Under the pieces are notes generated by a model that had not been told where the DNA came from, searched no databases, and saw nothing but the letters and a program-made list of their open reading frames with translations. The translations under genes and the position numbers were made by a program. DNA of 64,000 nucleotides from Tepidicella baoligensis (GTDB lineage Bacteria; Pseudomonadota; Gammaproteobacteria; Burkholderiales; Burkholderiaceae_C), in the NCBI RefSeq assembly GCF_013432195.1, contig NZ_JACCDB010000003.1:124001-188000 (forward strand), read 5' to 3'. The stretch's first letter is position 1, and every line of letters begins with the position of its first letter. This document shows positions 29,234 through 37,349 of this stretch, in pieces.

Positions 29234-30013
29234 TCAGCAGACGCTCAGGTCAGGCTGGGGCAGGGTATCCAGACCCGGTCGGGCCAACAGGTAGTCCTGG
29301 AACAGCGTCACCCCCATGTCGCGCAGAGTGTGGAGTTCGGCGCGGGTTTCGATGCCCTCGGCGATGACTTCGCAGCCCAGTGATCGGCAGGTGCCGATGA
29401 CGCCGCCGACGATGGCGCGCCGGACCGTATCCTGGTCGATGTCGCGCGTCAGCGCCATGTCGAGCTTGACGATGTGGGGCTGGAACTGGGCGAGCAGGTT
29501 CAGCCCGGAGTAGCCGGCCCCGAAGTCGTCGATGGCGGTGAGGAAGCCGCGCTGCTGGTAGTCCTTGATGATGCGCAGGGCATGGTCTGGATCGCGCATC
29601 CGCTCGGACTCCGTCATTTCGAAGATGAGGCGTTCTGGCGGGAAGTCGACTTTGCGTGCCGCTGCCAGGGTCAGGCGGATGCAGGTGGCCGGTTCATAGA
29701 CGGCATTGGGCAGAAAATTGATCGACAGATGCGATTCCATGCCCAGGCGTTTGGCGGTTGAGATGGCGAGCACACGGCAAGTCTGGTCGAAAGTGTAGAG
29801 CTGGTCGGGCCGCACGGCGGCGATCACCTCGCCGGCGGAGGCGCCCTGGGCACCCCGGATCAGCGCCTCGTAGGCGAAGACCTGGCGCGCCTGCACGTCC
29901 ACGATGGGCTGGAACGCGATCTTCAGCTCCATGTTCAGGGGCTGCGCGTCGCGACAGCGGATACAGCCGAGGAGCTCGTCGTCCGCGTCGTCAAAGAATT
30001 CGTTGAGGTACAT
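29234..30013 (-). CDS. EAL-domain cyclic-di-GMP phosphodiesterase
   Basis: A 259-residue protein that is essentially one EAL domain with a 28-residue leader holding a CIRC pair. Catalytic elements look intact: EALIRG (EAL), SINFLPNAV, FEMTES, DDFGAGYSGL, KLDM, and AEGIE, so hydrolysis of cyclic-di-GMP to pGpG is likely. It has no visible sensory domain or membrane segment. It lies between marC and hypE; nothing links it to the hydrogenase genes except position. Confidence 0.88.
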   Translation of the reverse strand: MYLNEFFDDADDELLGCIRCRDAQPLNMELKIAFQPIVDVQARQVFAYEALIRGAQGASAGEVIAAVRPDQLYTFDQTCRVLAISTAKRLGMESHLSINFLPNAVYEPATCIRLTLAAARKVDFPPERLIFEMTESERMRDPDHALRIIKDYQQRGFLTAIDDFGAGYSGLNLLAQFQPHIVKLDMALTRDIDQDTVRRAIVGGVIGTCRSLGCEVIAEGIETRAELHTLRDMGVTLFQDYLLARPGLDTLPQPDLSVC

Positions 30014-30061
30014 GGGCGTCGGTCACATGGGTGTGGGAATTGGAGGGACTATAGCTTGCCC

Positions 30062-31111
30062 TCAGCAGATGCGTGGCAGCGGATCGCCCGCCAGCCAGTG
30101 CACCAGCCGGCGGCCACCGAGGCGGGTCTGCATCTGCACGAAGCGCCGCTCGTCGGACACCACGGCGCCGATCTGTGCGGCCTCCCTGCCCAGGGGGTGG
30201 GCGCGCAGGGCCCGAAGCGCTTGCGGGGCCAGCTCGGCCGGGCAGAGCACGATCATGCGGCCTTCGCAGGCCATGTCCAGCGGGTCCAGGCCGAGCAGTT
30301 CGCAGGCGGCGGCCACGGCCGGGCGCACCGGAATGGCCGCCTCTTCCAGCACCATGCCGACACCGGACTGGTGGGCGATCTCGTTGAGCGTGGCCGACAG
30401 GCCGCCGCGCGTCGGGTCGCGCAGCACATGCACCTCGGGGACGGCTTGCAGCAGATCGGCCACGAGGCCGTGCAGGGCCGCGGTGTCGGACACGATGGGA
30501 GTGGCCAGCCCCAGCGATTCGCGGGCGCACAGGATGGCCAGGCCATGTTCGCCGATGGGACCGGTGACAAGGATGTGGTCGCCGGGCCGGGCGCGCGCGC
30601 CGTGCACATCGACGCCGTCACGCAGCACGCCCACGCCGGTGGTGGCGATGTAGACGCCACCGCCCTGCCCGCGCGGCACGACCTTGGTATCGCCCGTGAC
30701 CACGGGCACACCCGCCGCGCGCGAGGCACGGGCCATGGACGCGACGATGCGCTGCAGGTCCGCGAGCGCCAGCCCCTCCTCCAGAATGAAGCTGGCCGAG
30801 AGGTAGAGCGGCTGCGCGCCCATGGCGGCCACGTCGTTCAGGGTGCCATGCACCGCCAGGCAGCCGATGTCGCCACCGGGAAAGAACAGTGGGGAGACGA
30901 CGTGCGCATCGGTGGCCATGACGAGCTGGCCTCGGGGGGTGGGCAGCACGGCCCCGTCGTTGCCGGCGTCCAGGTGCGGGTTGCCCAAGATCTGCACGAA
31001 CAGCTGTTGCACCAGTTGCGTCATGGCCCGGCCGCCGGCGCCGTGGGTCAGGTCCACATGGCCGTGGGTCAGGTCCAGCGTGGGGGCGAAGAAGTCGGTG
31101 CGGGCGGTCAT
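30062..31111 (-). CDS. hypE: Hydrogenase maturation factor HypE
   Basis: A 349-residue PurM-like ATPase that dehydrates its C-terminal S-carboxamide to thiocyanate, providing CN ligands for the NiFe active site. The protein ends in the required PRIC with the acceptor cysteine last. Motifs include DAGNDGAVL, FPGGDIGCLAVHGTLNDVAAMGA and VVTGDTKVV. I use the ATG at 31111, which overlaps the hypD stop by 4 bases (ATGA). Last gene of hypABFCDE on the minus strand. Confidence 0.96.
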   Translation of the reverse strand: MTARTDFFAPTLDLTHGHVDLTHGAGGRAMTQLVQQLFVQILGNPHLDAGNDGAVLPTPRGQLVMATDAHVVSPLFFPGGDIGCLAVHGTLNDVAAMGAQPLYLSASFILEEGLALADLQRIVASMARASRAAGVPVVTGDTKVVPRGQGGGVYIATTGVGVLRDGVDVHGARARPGDHILVTGPIGEHGLAILCARESLGLATPIVSDTAALHGLVADLLQAVPEVHVLRDPTRGGLSATLNEIAHQSGVGMVLEEAAIPVRPAVAAACELLGLDPLDMACEGRMIVLCPAELAPQALRALRAHPLGREAAQIGAVVSDERRFVQMQTRLGGRRLVHWLAGDPLPRIC

Positions 31112-32277
31112 GCGGGCTGGGTGGTGCTCTGGGGAGGCGTGGCGGGCGGGTCGCGCCAGCGCCCGTACTGGTAGTGCGCCGCGCAGGCGCCTTCGGCCGA
31201 CACCATGCAGGCGCCGATCGGGTGTTCCGGTGTGCAGCCGGTGCCGAAGATGCGGCAGTCCTGGGGCCGCTTGTCGCCGCGCACGATGGCGGCGCATTCG
31301 CAGGCCTTGTGGTCGGACACGGGCCGGTAGGCGAGGCCGAAGCGGCGTTCGGCGTCGAAATCGGCATAGGCGTCGGCCAGCCGCAGCGCACTGTCGGGCA
31401 GGCTGCCGAGGCCACGCCATTCGAAGGACTCGCGCCGCGTGAACACCTGCTGCATCAGCGCTTGGGCCTTGGCGTTGCCCTGACGGGTGACGGCGCGGGT
31501 GAAGGCGGTCTCCACGCGGTGCTGGCCCTGGACGATCTGGCGCAGCAGCCACCAGATCGCCTGCAACAGGTCCAGCGGCTCGAAACCGGCGATCACGATG
31601 GGCTTGCGGTGCTGGCGGGCCACGGCCTCGTAGGGGGCGCTGCCGATCACGGTGGACACGTGGCCGGGACCGATGAAGCCGTCGATGACCGCGGGCTCAG
31701 GCCCACTGAGGATGGCGTGCATGGCCGCCGGCGTGAGCACATGGTGGCACAGCACCGAGAAGTTGCGCAGCCCTTCGGCGTGGGCTTGGAGTACGGCTAC
31801 CGCAGTGGGGGGCGTGGTGGTTTCGAAGCCGATGGCCAGGAACACCACCTGTTGCTGCGGATGTTCCCGCGCCCACTGCAGGGCCTGCAGCGGCGAGGTG
31901 AGCATGCGCACCTGCGCACCCAGCGCCTGGGCTTTGCGCAGCGTCAGGCGGTCCGAGGCTGGCACCCGCAACACGTCGCCGTAGGTGAACAGGGTCACGC
32001 CGGGCCGCTGCGCCAGCGCGATGGCCTGGTCGATGCGGCCGATAGGCAGCACGCAGACCGGGCAACCCGGTCCATGGATGAGGCGCAGGCGTGGGGGCAG
32101 CAAGTCCTGCAGTCCATGGCGTGACAGGGCATGGGTGTGGCCGCCGCAAAACTCCATCACGCGCACGTCGCGGTCGGGCGGCATGGCCTGTGCAATGGCG
32201 TCGGCCAGGCCCTGCGCCAGACGGGCATCGCGAAAGGCGTGCATGAGATGGGGAGGTGACTCCGTGGCGGGGTTCAT
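31108..32277 (-). CDS. hypD: Hydrogenase maturation factor HypD
   Basis: A 389-residue iron-sulfur protein that, with HypC, is the scaffold for assembling the Fe(CN)2CO unit. It contains MEFCGGHTHAL, HGPGCPVCVLP, GFETTTPPTAV and GPGHVSTVIG, all typical. C-terminal cysteines (ACECAA, DCRIFGTGC) fit the 4Fe-4S site. The length is slightly over the E. coli form. The gene overlaps hypE and abuts hypC with a 4-base overlap. Confidence 0.96.
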   Translation of the reverse strand: MNPATESPPHLMHAFRDARLAQGLADAIAQAMPPDRDVRVMEFCGGHTHALSRHGLQDLLPPRLRLIHGPGCPVCVLPIGRIDQAIALAQRPGVTLFTYGDVLRVPASDRLTLRKAQALGAQVRMLTSPLQALQWAREHPQQQVVFLAIGFETTTPPTAVAVLQAHAEGLRNFSVLCHHVLTPAAMHAILSGPEPAVIDGFIGPGHVSTVIGSAPYEAVARQHRKPIVIAGFEPLDLLQAIWWLLRQIVQGQHRVETAFTRAVTRQGNAKAQALMQQVFTRRESFEWRGLGSLPDSALRLADAYADFDAERRFGLAYRPVSDHKACECAAIVRGDKRPQDCRIFGTGCTPEHPIGACMVSAEGACAAHYQYGRWRDPPATPPQSTTQPA

Positions 32278-32513
32278 GGCAAGGGTGGGGGCAGGGGGTC
32301 GAACTGGAGTTCACGTATCAGGGCCAGCGTGGCCAGGGCTTCAGCCTCGTCGATCACTTGCAGGGCAAAGCCCACGTGCACGATCACGTAGTCGCCCACC
32401 TGCACCCCGTCGAGCAGGGCCAAAGACACCCGCTGGCGCACGCCGTCCAGCTCCACCCAGGCGTCTTGGGGCGGGAGCAGTTCAACCACGCGGGCAGGGA
32501 CAGCCAGACACAT
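32274..32513 (-). CDS. hypC: Hydrogenase maturation chaperone HypC
   Basis: A 79-residue protein beginning MCLAVPARVVEL with the essential Cys2 that ligates iron in the HypCD complex and chaperones the large subunit HoxH. The middle LDGVQVGDYVIVHVGFALQVID is the OB-like HypC signature. Length matches the family. It is translated 3 bases after hypF ends and overlaps hypD. Confidence 0.95.
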   Translation of the reverse strand: MCLAVPARVVELLPPQDAWVELDGVRQRVSLALLDGVQVGDYVIVHVGFALQVIDEAEALATLALIRELQFDPLPPPLP

Positions 32514-32516
32514 GGC

Positions 32517-33665
32517 TCAATGGTAGGCCAGAACCAGCCGGGCCACCACGGCCTGCCCGTAGGCGATGGCGGCATCGCCCGGCGGCAGGCGCCGTGGCAA
32601 CAGGCAGCGCAGGCCGGCGCGGGTGAGGCGATCGAGCAGGGCACTGCGCAACAGCCGGTTGTGCAGGCAGCCACCGCCCAGCGCGACGGTGTCGGTGCCT
32701 GCCTGCGCCGCAGCGTTCATGAGCCAGGTGGCGAGGCCTTCGGCCAGTGTGGCCTGGAAGCAGGCGGCGCCTGCGTCGGCGTCGGGTGTATTGGCCAGAT
32801 GGTCCAGCAACGGGCCGAAATCGAGTCGTTCCGGCTGGCCAGGGGAGGTATGTTTTTGCCAACCTCCGGTTAAAGGTGGCCAGGGGCCGTGGCGTTGAGC
32901 GGCGGCTTCGAGGGCTTGCGCGGCAGCGGCCGGGTGCGCTTGCCGGTGGCACAGGCCCAGCAACGAGGCGGCCGCATCGAACAGCCGGCCCAGACTGGTC
33001 GAGGGGGGGCAGCGCACGCCTCGGTCGAGCAGGTGCAGCAGTGGCTCGGCCATGCCGGCCGGCCCATGAGCACGGGCGTGGGCCAGCGCCCTGTCGGCAT
33101 GGCCCAGCCGGTGCAGCGCGGCCACGGCCAGGCGCCAGGGTTCGCGGCTGGCGGCGTCGCCACCCGGCAGGGGCAGTGGACTCAGATGGCCCAGCCGGGT
33201 GGCGTGCGGGCCATGCAGGCGCAGCAGCTCACCGCCCCAGGCCTGGCCATCGGTGCCCAGGCCGAAGCCGTCCAGGGCCAGCCCCACGAGGTCAGGGGCC
33301 GGTTCGGACGGCGCGTGCTCGGCCCACACCGCCGCGAGGTGGGCGTGGTGGTGCTGTACGGCCAGCGTGGGCACACCCGCTTCGGCGGCCAGGGCTTGGC
33401 CCAGCCGCGTGCTGGGAAAGTCCGGATGCAGATCGTGGGCCAGGGTGTGTGCGGGCGAGCCTTGGGAAGCCAGTTGTTGCCAGCCGGTCTGGGCTTGGGC
33501 GGTGTGCTGCTCGCAGGCCGTTGCGTCGTCCAGATCGAGTGGCGGGCGGCTGAGCTGGGCGAATCGCGCGGCGGCCACGCACACGGTGGCCTGAGAGAGT
33601 GCACCGAGCGCCAGCACGGGTGGCCCGGGAGGCAGCGGCAGGTCGTCGATCCAGGCGTCGGCCAC
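32517..33665 (-). CDS. hypF: Short HypF: carbamoyltransferase domain only
   Basis: A 382-residue protein matching only the C-terminal Kae1-like carbamoyltransferase part of HypF: HDLHPDFPSTRLGQALA, the metal-binding HHHAHLAAVWAEH, and GGGCLHNRLLRSALL. The acylphosphatase, zinc-finger and YrdC-like domains (about 350-370 residues in full-length HypF) are missing. A similarly short HypF is known from the Ralstonia/Cupriavidus hydrogenase plasmid. It would need the carbamoyl-adenylate made by another protein, or use a different route. The frame is clean with no sign of a frameshift. Confidence 0.88.
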   Translation of the reverse strand: MADAWIDDLPLPPGPPVLALGALSQATVCVAAARFAQLSRPPLDLDDATACEQHTAQAQTGWQQLASQGSPAHTLAHDLHPDFPSTRLGQALAAEAGVPTLAVQHHHAHLAAVWAEHAPSEPAPDLVGLALDGFGLGTDGQAWGGELLRLHGPHATRLGHLSPLPLPGGDAASREPWRLAVAALHRLGHADRALAHARAHGPAGMAEPLLHLLDRGVRCPPSTSLGRLFDAAASLLGLCHRQAHPAAAAQALEAAAQRHGPWPPLTGGWQKHTSPGQPERLDFGPLLDHLANTPDADAGAACFQATLAEGLATWLMNAAAQAGTDTVALGGGCLHNRLLRSALLDRLTRAGLRCLLPRRLPPGDAAIAYGQAVVARLVLAYH

Positions 33666-33706
33666 AGCGTGCTCGGGAGGTCAGGCGGGTGGCGCGGGCC
33701 GCCCGG

Positions 33707-34546
33707 TCAGCGGACCGTCGCGAGCGGGGCCAGGCGCAGAGCCGCCTGCAGCCACGCCAGCCAGTCGTCCATGCCCTCGCCGGTGGTGGCCGACACGCGG
33801 ATGATGCGCAGGGCTGGGTTGACACGTCGCGCATGGGTTTCGGCCTGGGCCACATCGAACGATAGGTGCGGTAGCAAATCGCACTTGTTGAGCAGCATCA
33901 CGTCGGCGCTGCGGAACATGTCGGGGTATTTGAGGGGTTTGTCCTCGCCTTCGGTCACGGAATGGATGACCACCCGATGAGCCTCCCCCAGGTCGAACGC
34001 GGCGGGGCAGACCAGGTTGCCCACGTTCTCGATCATGAGCAGCCCGCCACGCGGCAGGGGCAAGGCGGGCAGGGCCTGGGCCACCATGCGGGCGTCCAGG
34101 TGGCAACCCTTGCCGGTGTTGATCTGCAACGCCGGCGCACCGGTGGCGCGAATGCGCTCGGCGTCCAAGCCGGTCTGCTGGTCCCCCTCGATGACCGCGA
34201 CCGGCACCCGGCCGGCGAGTTGCTCGATGGTCTTGACCAGCAAGGTGGTCTTGCCCGACCCCGGGCTGGACACGAGGTTCAGCGCCAGCACGCCCAGCCC
34301 CGCGAAGGTGGCGCGGTTGATGATCGCCTGCCGGTCGTTGCGGGCCAGCAGGTCCTGTTCGATCTGTACCAGGCGCGGTTCGGGTGCCAGTGTCACATGG
34401 GTCACATGGGCATCCGCGTGGTCACGATGATGTTCGTGGGTATGTCCGTGCGCATGAACATGCCCGTGGTGGTCATGTGAGTGGTCGTGGGCAGGGTAGG
34501 TGTGGAAGGTGGCGCCGTCGCCGCCACAGCCGCAGGTGGTGCACAT
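33707..34546 (-). CDS. hypB: Hydrogenase nickel-insertion GTPase HypB
   Basis: A 279-residue GTPase delivering nickel to the hydrogenase large subunit. It starts MCTTCGCG, the high-affinity metal site, followed by a His-rich stretch (about residues 20-45, some 16 His) that can store nickel, and the G domain [16 protein letters not shown] and NKCDLL. An ATG at 34564 overlapping the hypA stop would add 6 residues, but GGGAG sits ideally for 34546. Separated from hypF by a 41-base gap. Confidence 0.95.
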   Translation of the reverse strand: MCTTCGCGGDGATFHTYPAHDHSHDHHGHVHAHGHTHEHHRDHADAHVTHVTLAPEPRLVQIEQDLLARNDRQAIINRATFAGLGVLALNLVSSPGSGKTTLLVKTIEQLAGRVPVAVIEGDQQTGLDAERIRATGAPALQINTGKGCHLDARMVAQALPALPLPRGGLLMIENVGNLVCPAAFDLGEAHRVVIHSVTEGEDKPLKYPDMFRSADVMLLNKCDLLPHLSFDVAQAETHARRVNPALRIIRVSATTGEGMDDWLAWLQAALRLAPLATVR

Positions 34547-34560
34547 GGAGGTCTCCCGGT

Positions 34561-34902
34561 TCATTCCACGTCCAGATCGCGGACGCGCAGTTCGGTGCCC
34601 GACAGCACCTGCATCGGCAGGTGGCCGCAGGCCATGCATGCATCGTACAGCGTGGAGAGCGCCTGCTGCCGTCCACAGGCCGGGCAAGCCCCCTGAGCGG
34701 CCACGGGCAGCAGCACCAGTTCGGCGCCTTCGGCGCAGGTGCCGTGGCTGGCGGCGTCGAAGGCCAGCGCCAGCGCCTGCGGCTCCACGCACGACAGATC
34801 GCCCACCTCCAGCCGCACCACCCGGGCCCGCTGGAAGCCCTGAGACAAGGCCGCCGATTCGATCAGGCGCACCATTTCCTCAGCGAGGGACAGTTCGTGC
34901 AT
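34561..34902 (-). CDS. hypA: Hydrogenase nickel chaperone HypA
   Basis: A 113-residue metallochaperone working with HypB. It begins [11 protein letters not shown] (His2 nickel ligand) and carries the zinc site in two CxxC pairs, CPACG and CMACG, about 15 residues apart. Length matches the family. It leads the hypABFCDE operon and is divergent from the LytTR regulator with 86 bases between starts, so one intergenic region probably controls both directions. Confidence 0.96.
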   Translation of the reverse strand: MHELSLAEEMVRLIESAALSQGFQRARVVRLEVGDLSCVEPQALALAFDAASHGTCAEGAELVLLPVAAQGACPACGRQQALSTLYDACMACGHLPMQVLSGTELRVRDLDVE

Positions 34903-34988
34903 GCTGCAAGGATAAGCCGGTTTGGCTGGTGTGTTGAAGTGCGTGAGAGTTCGAAATCGATTACCCTAGAAAAAACGGAGGCAAGCCC

Positions 34989-35732
34989 ATGGGCCAGGCC
35001 GGTGTGCAATCACCCCTGTATGTGTTCGAGAAGTTCGATGCCGGCATCGTGCTGCTCAACAAGCGGCGCGAGGTGGTGGGCATGAACGACTATGCTCGCA
35101 GCGTGTTGCCGGTCGATCGGATGCAGCCCTTCGACCGCTTCGTGCTCGACTTTCACCCCGAGCGCTCGCGTGCCAAGGTCAACTTCATGCTGGATCAGGC
35201 CAGCGGTTGCCCGGTGGCGAACAACCTGCCGATGACCATGATCATCAACATTCCGGAACAGGTGTTGCTGATCAAGGTTTCCCGCATCACCGACGCCAGT
35301 CAGCGGCTCACAGGCTATGCGCTGGTGTTCTACGACGTGACGCAGATCGTCAGCCAGGACGATCCATCGTCCCATGCCAGCGCACGCCGGCTCAACCGCA
35401 TACCGACCGTCGCCAACCAGAAGATCGCCTTCGTCAACACGACGGACGTGTGCTGCATCGAGTCCGACGGCCATTACTGCCGGGTACTCACCCCCGAGGG
35501 CTGGCATTTCTGCAACCTCAGCATCAGTGATCTGGAAGCCCGGCTCGACCCGGAGCAGTTTGTGCGCGTGCACCGCCGCTTCATCGTACGGCTCGGGGCG
35601 ATCGAGTCGTTGGTGCGGGACGGCAGCAAGACCCGCATTCAACTGCATCGGCATCCCAAGGTGGCCGTACCTGTCTCGCGGACCGAGGTGACCCGCCTGC
35701 GCGAACGCTTGGGGTTGCGAGGCAAAACCTAG
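34989..35732 (+). CDS. rcoM: PAS-LytTR CO-sensing regulator (RcoM-like)
   Basis: A 247-residue one-component regulator: N-terminal PAS domain (about 10-120) and C-terminal LytTR DNA-binding domain (about 140-245; ANQKIAFVNTTDVCCIESDG and FVRVHRRFIVRLGAIESL). This architecture next to cox genes is that of RcoM, the haem-based CO sensor. Candidate haem ligands H56, C74 and M84 sit at spacings close to those reported for Burkholderia RcoM (His74, Cys94, Met104), with a 2-residue shift for His. GGAG precedes the ATG. It likely activates coxMSL, possibly hyp and hox too (inference). Confidence 0.85.
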   Translation: MGQAGVQSPLYVFEKFDAGIVLLNKRREVVGMNDYARSVLPVDRMQPFDRFVLDFHPERSRAKVNFMLDQASGCPVANNLPMTMIINIPEQVLLIKVSRITDASQRLTGYALVFYDVTQIVSQDDPSSHASARRLNRIPTVANQKIAFVNTTDVCCIESDGHYCRVLTPEGWHFCNLSISDLEARLDPEQFVRVHRRFIVRLGAIESLVRDGSKTRIQLHRHPKVAVPVSRTEVTRLRERLGLRGKT

Positions 35733-35792
35733 CGCGACGACAGCTCCGGATTTTCCCTGATTGCGCGAAACCGCTGGGCTTGATCTCGTCGT

Positions 35793-35871
35793 TTCGTGCA
35801 GCTCAGGCTGCAATTCGTGCGAGATTTTCGCGTTTCAGGTTTTTCTGGGGCTCAAAACCCATGGCTATACA
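35793..35871 (+). promoter_or_regulatory. Candidate coxM promoter and RcoM-site region
   Basis: Four TTNNNG-type motifs occur: TTCGTG at 35793 and 35814, TTCGCG at 35827, TTCAGG at 35834. A TATACA (35866-35871) could be a -10 box, with a weak TTTCTG at 35842-35847 as -35 (18-base spacer). Direct repeats ending just upstream of -35 suit an activating LytTR protein. RcoM targets have been described as TTnnnG repeats, as I recall. No mapping evidence. Confidence 0.45.
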
Positions 35872-35928
35872 GGGTCATGCCCTGGGCGTAGACTGATTTT
35901 GCATTGACAAAAATCAATTTCCCCCCCC
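35870..35928 (+). promoter_or_regulatory. cox leader: two inverted repeats and a C8 tract
   Basis: CAGGG (35870) / CCCTG (35880-35884) is separated by 5 bases, and TGATTTT (35894-35900) / AAAATCA (35910-35916) by 9 bases. The latter overlaps TTGACA (35904-35909). A run of eight C (35921-35928) follows, immediately before the GAGGAG ribosome-binding site of coxM. Possible operators or leader hairpins; the role is unknown. Confidence 0.4.
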
Positions 35929-35945
35929 GAAAACGAGGAGACGCC

Positions 35946-36809
35946 ATGATTCCACCGAGCTTCGAATACCACGCGCCGCGCTCCGTCGGCGAAGCGGTGG
36001 CCCTGCTGGGCCAGTATGGGTCGGATGCCAAGCTGCTGGCTGGTGGCCACAGCCTGCTGCCGATGATGAAGCTGCGCTTCGCGCAGCCGGCACACTTGAT
36101 CGATATCAACCGCATCCCGGAGCTGCGCGGCATCCACGAAGAAGGCGACACGGTGGTGATCGGCGCGATGACGGTCGAGAACGACCTGATCAACTCCCCC
36201 ATCCTCCAGGCCAAGGTGCCGCTGCTGGCCGAGGCGGCCAAGCTGATCGCCGACCCGCAGGTGCGCAACCGCGGCACCATCGGCGGCGACATCGCGCACG
36301 GTGATCCGGGCAACGACCATCCAGCGCTGTCCCTGGCCTGCAACGCTAGTTTCGTGCTCGAAGGCCCCAACGGCCGGCGCACGGTGGCGGCGGACGGCTT
36401 TTTCCTCGGCACTTACATGACGTTGCTGGAGGAGACCGAAGTGATGGTCGAGATCCGCGTGCCCGCCTTCGCGCAGGGCACCGGCTGGGCTTACGAAAAG
36501 CTCAAGCGCAAGACGGGCGACTGGGCCACCGCCGGCTGTGCGGTCGTCATGCGCAAGAGCGGCAACACCGTCAGCCACGTCCGCATCGCACTGACCAATG
36601 TGGCGCCGACCGCGCTGCGGGCCGAGGCCGCCGAGCAGGCGGTGCTGGGCAAGGCCCTGACGCCCGACGTGCTGGAGGCCGCCGCGCAGGCCGCGATGGC
36701 GATCTGCGAGCCGGCCGAGGACCTGCGCGGCGACGCCGAATACAAGACCGCGATGGCGGGGCAGATGGTCAAGCGCGCGCTGACCAAGGCCTTCGCCCGT
36801 TGCCAGTGA
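35946..36809 (+). CDS. coxM: Aerobic CO dehydrogenase, FAD-binding medium subunit
   Basis: A 287-residue FAD subunit of the Mo-Cu CO dehydrogenase. The flavin motifs are [14 protein letters not shown] (about 32-45) and the [14 protein letters not shown] loop (about 111-124), as in the xanthine-dehydrogenase family. It passes electrons from the Fe-S small subunit to quinone or other acceptor. GAGGAG precedes the ATG at 35946; an upstream ATG at 35904 adds residues from the C-tract leader. First gene of coxMSL. Confidence 0.95.
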   Translation: MIPPSFEYHAPRSVGEAVALLGQYGSDAKLLAGGHSLLPMMKLRFAQPAHLIDINRIPELRGIHEEGDTVVIGAMTVENDLINSPILQAKVPLLAEAAKLIADPQVRNRGTIGGDIAHGDPGNDHPALSLACNASFVLEGPNGRRTVAADGFFLGTYMTLLEETEVMVEIRVPAFAQGTGWAYEKLKRKTGDWATAGCAVVMRKSGNTVSHVRIALTNVAPTALRAEAAEQAVLGKALTPDVLEAAAQAAMAICEPAEDLRGDAEYKTAMAGQMVKRALTKAFARCQ

Positions 36810-36831
36810 GCCCCACGCCCAGGAGACGACC

Positions 36832-37323
<492 letters not shown>

Positions 37324-37349
37324 ACGCCCACCGATACGGAGAACCGCAC

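Noticed and set aside
34903-34988. Promoter pairs in the hypA-rcoM gap
   Set aside because: A TTGAAG at 34934 and nearby AT-rich steps were weighed, but no convincing -10 lies at the proper spacing, so I list none.
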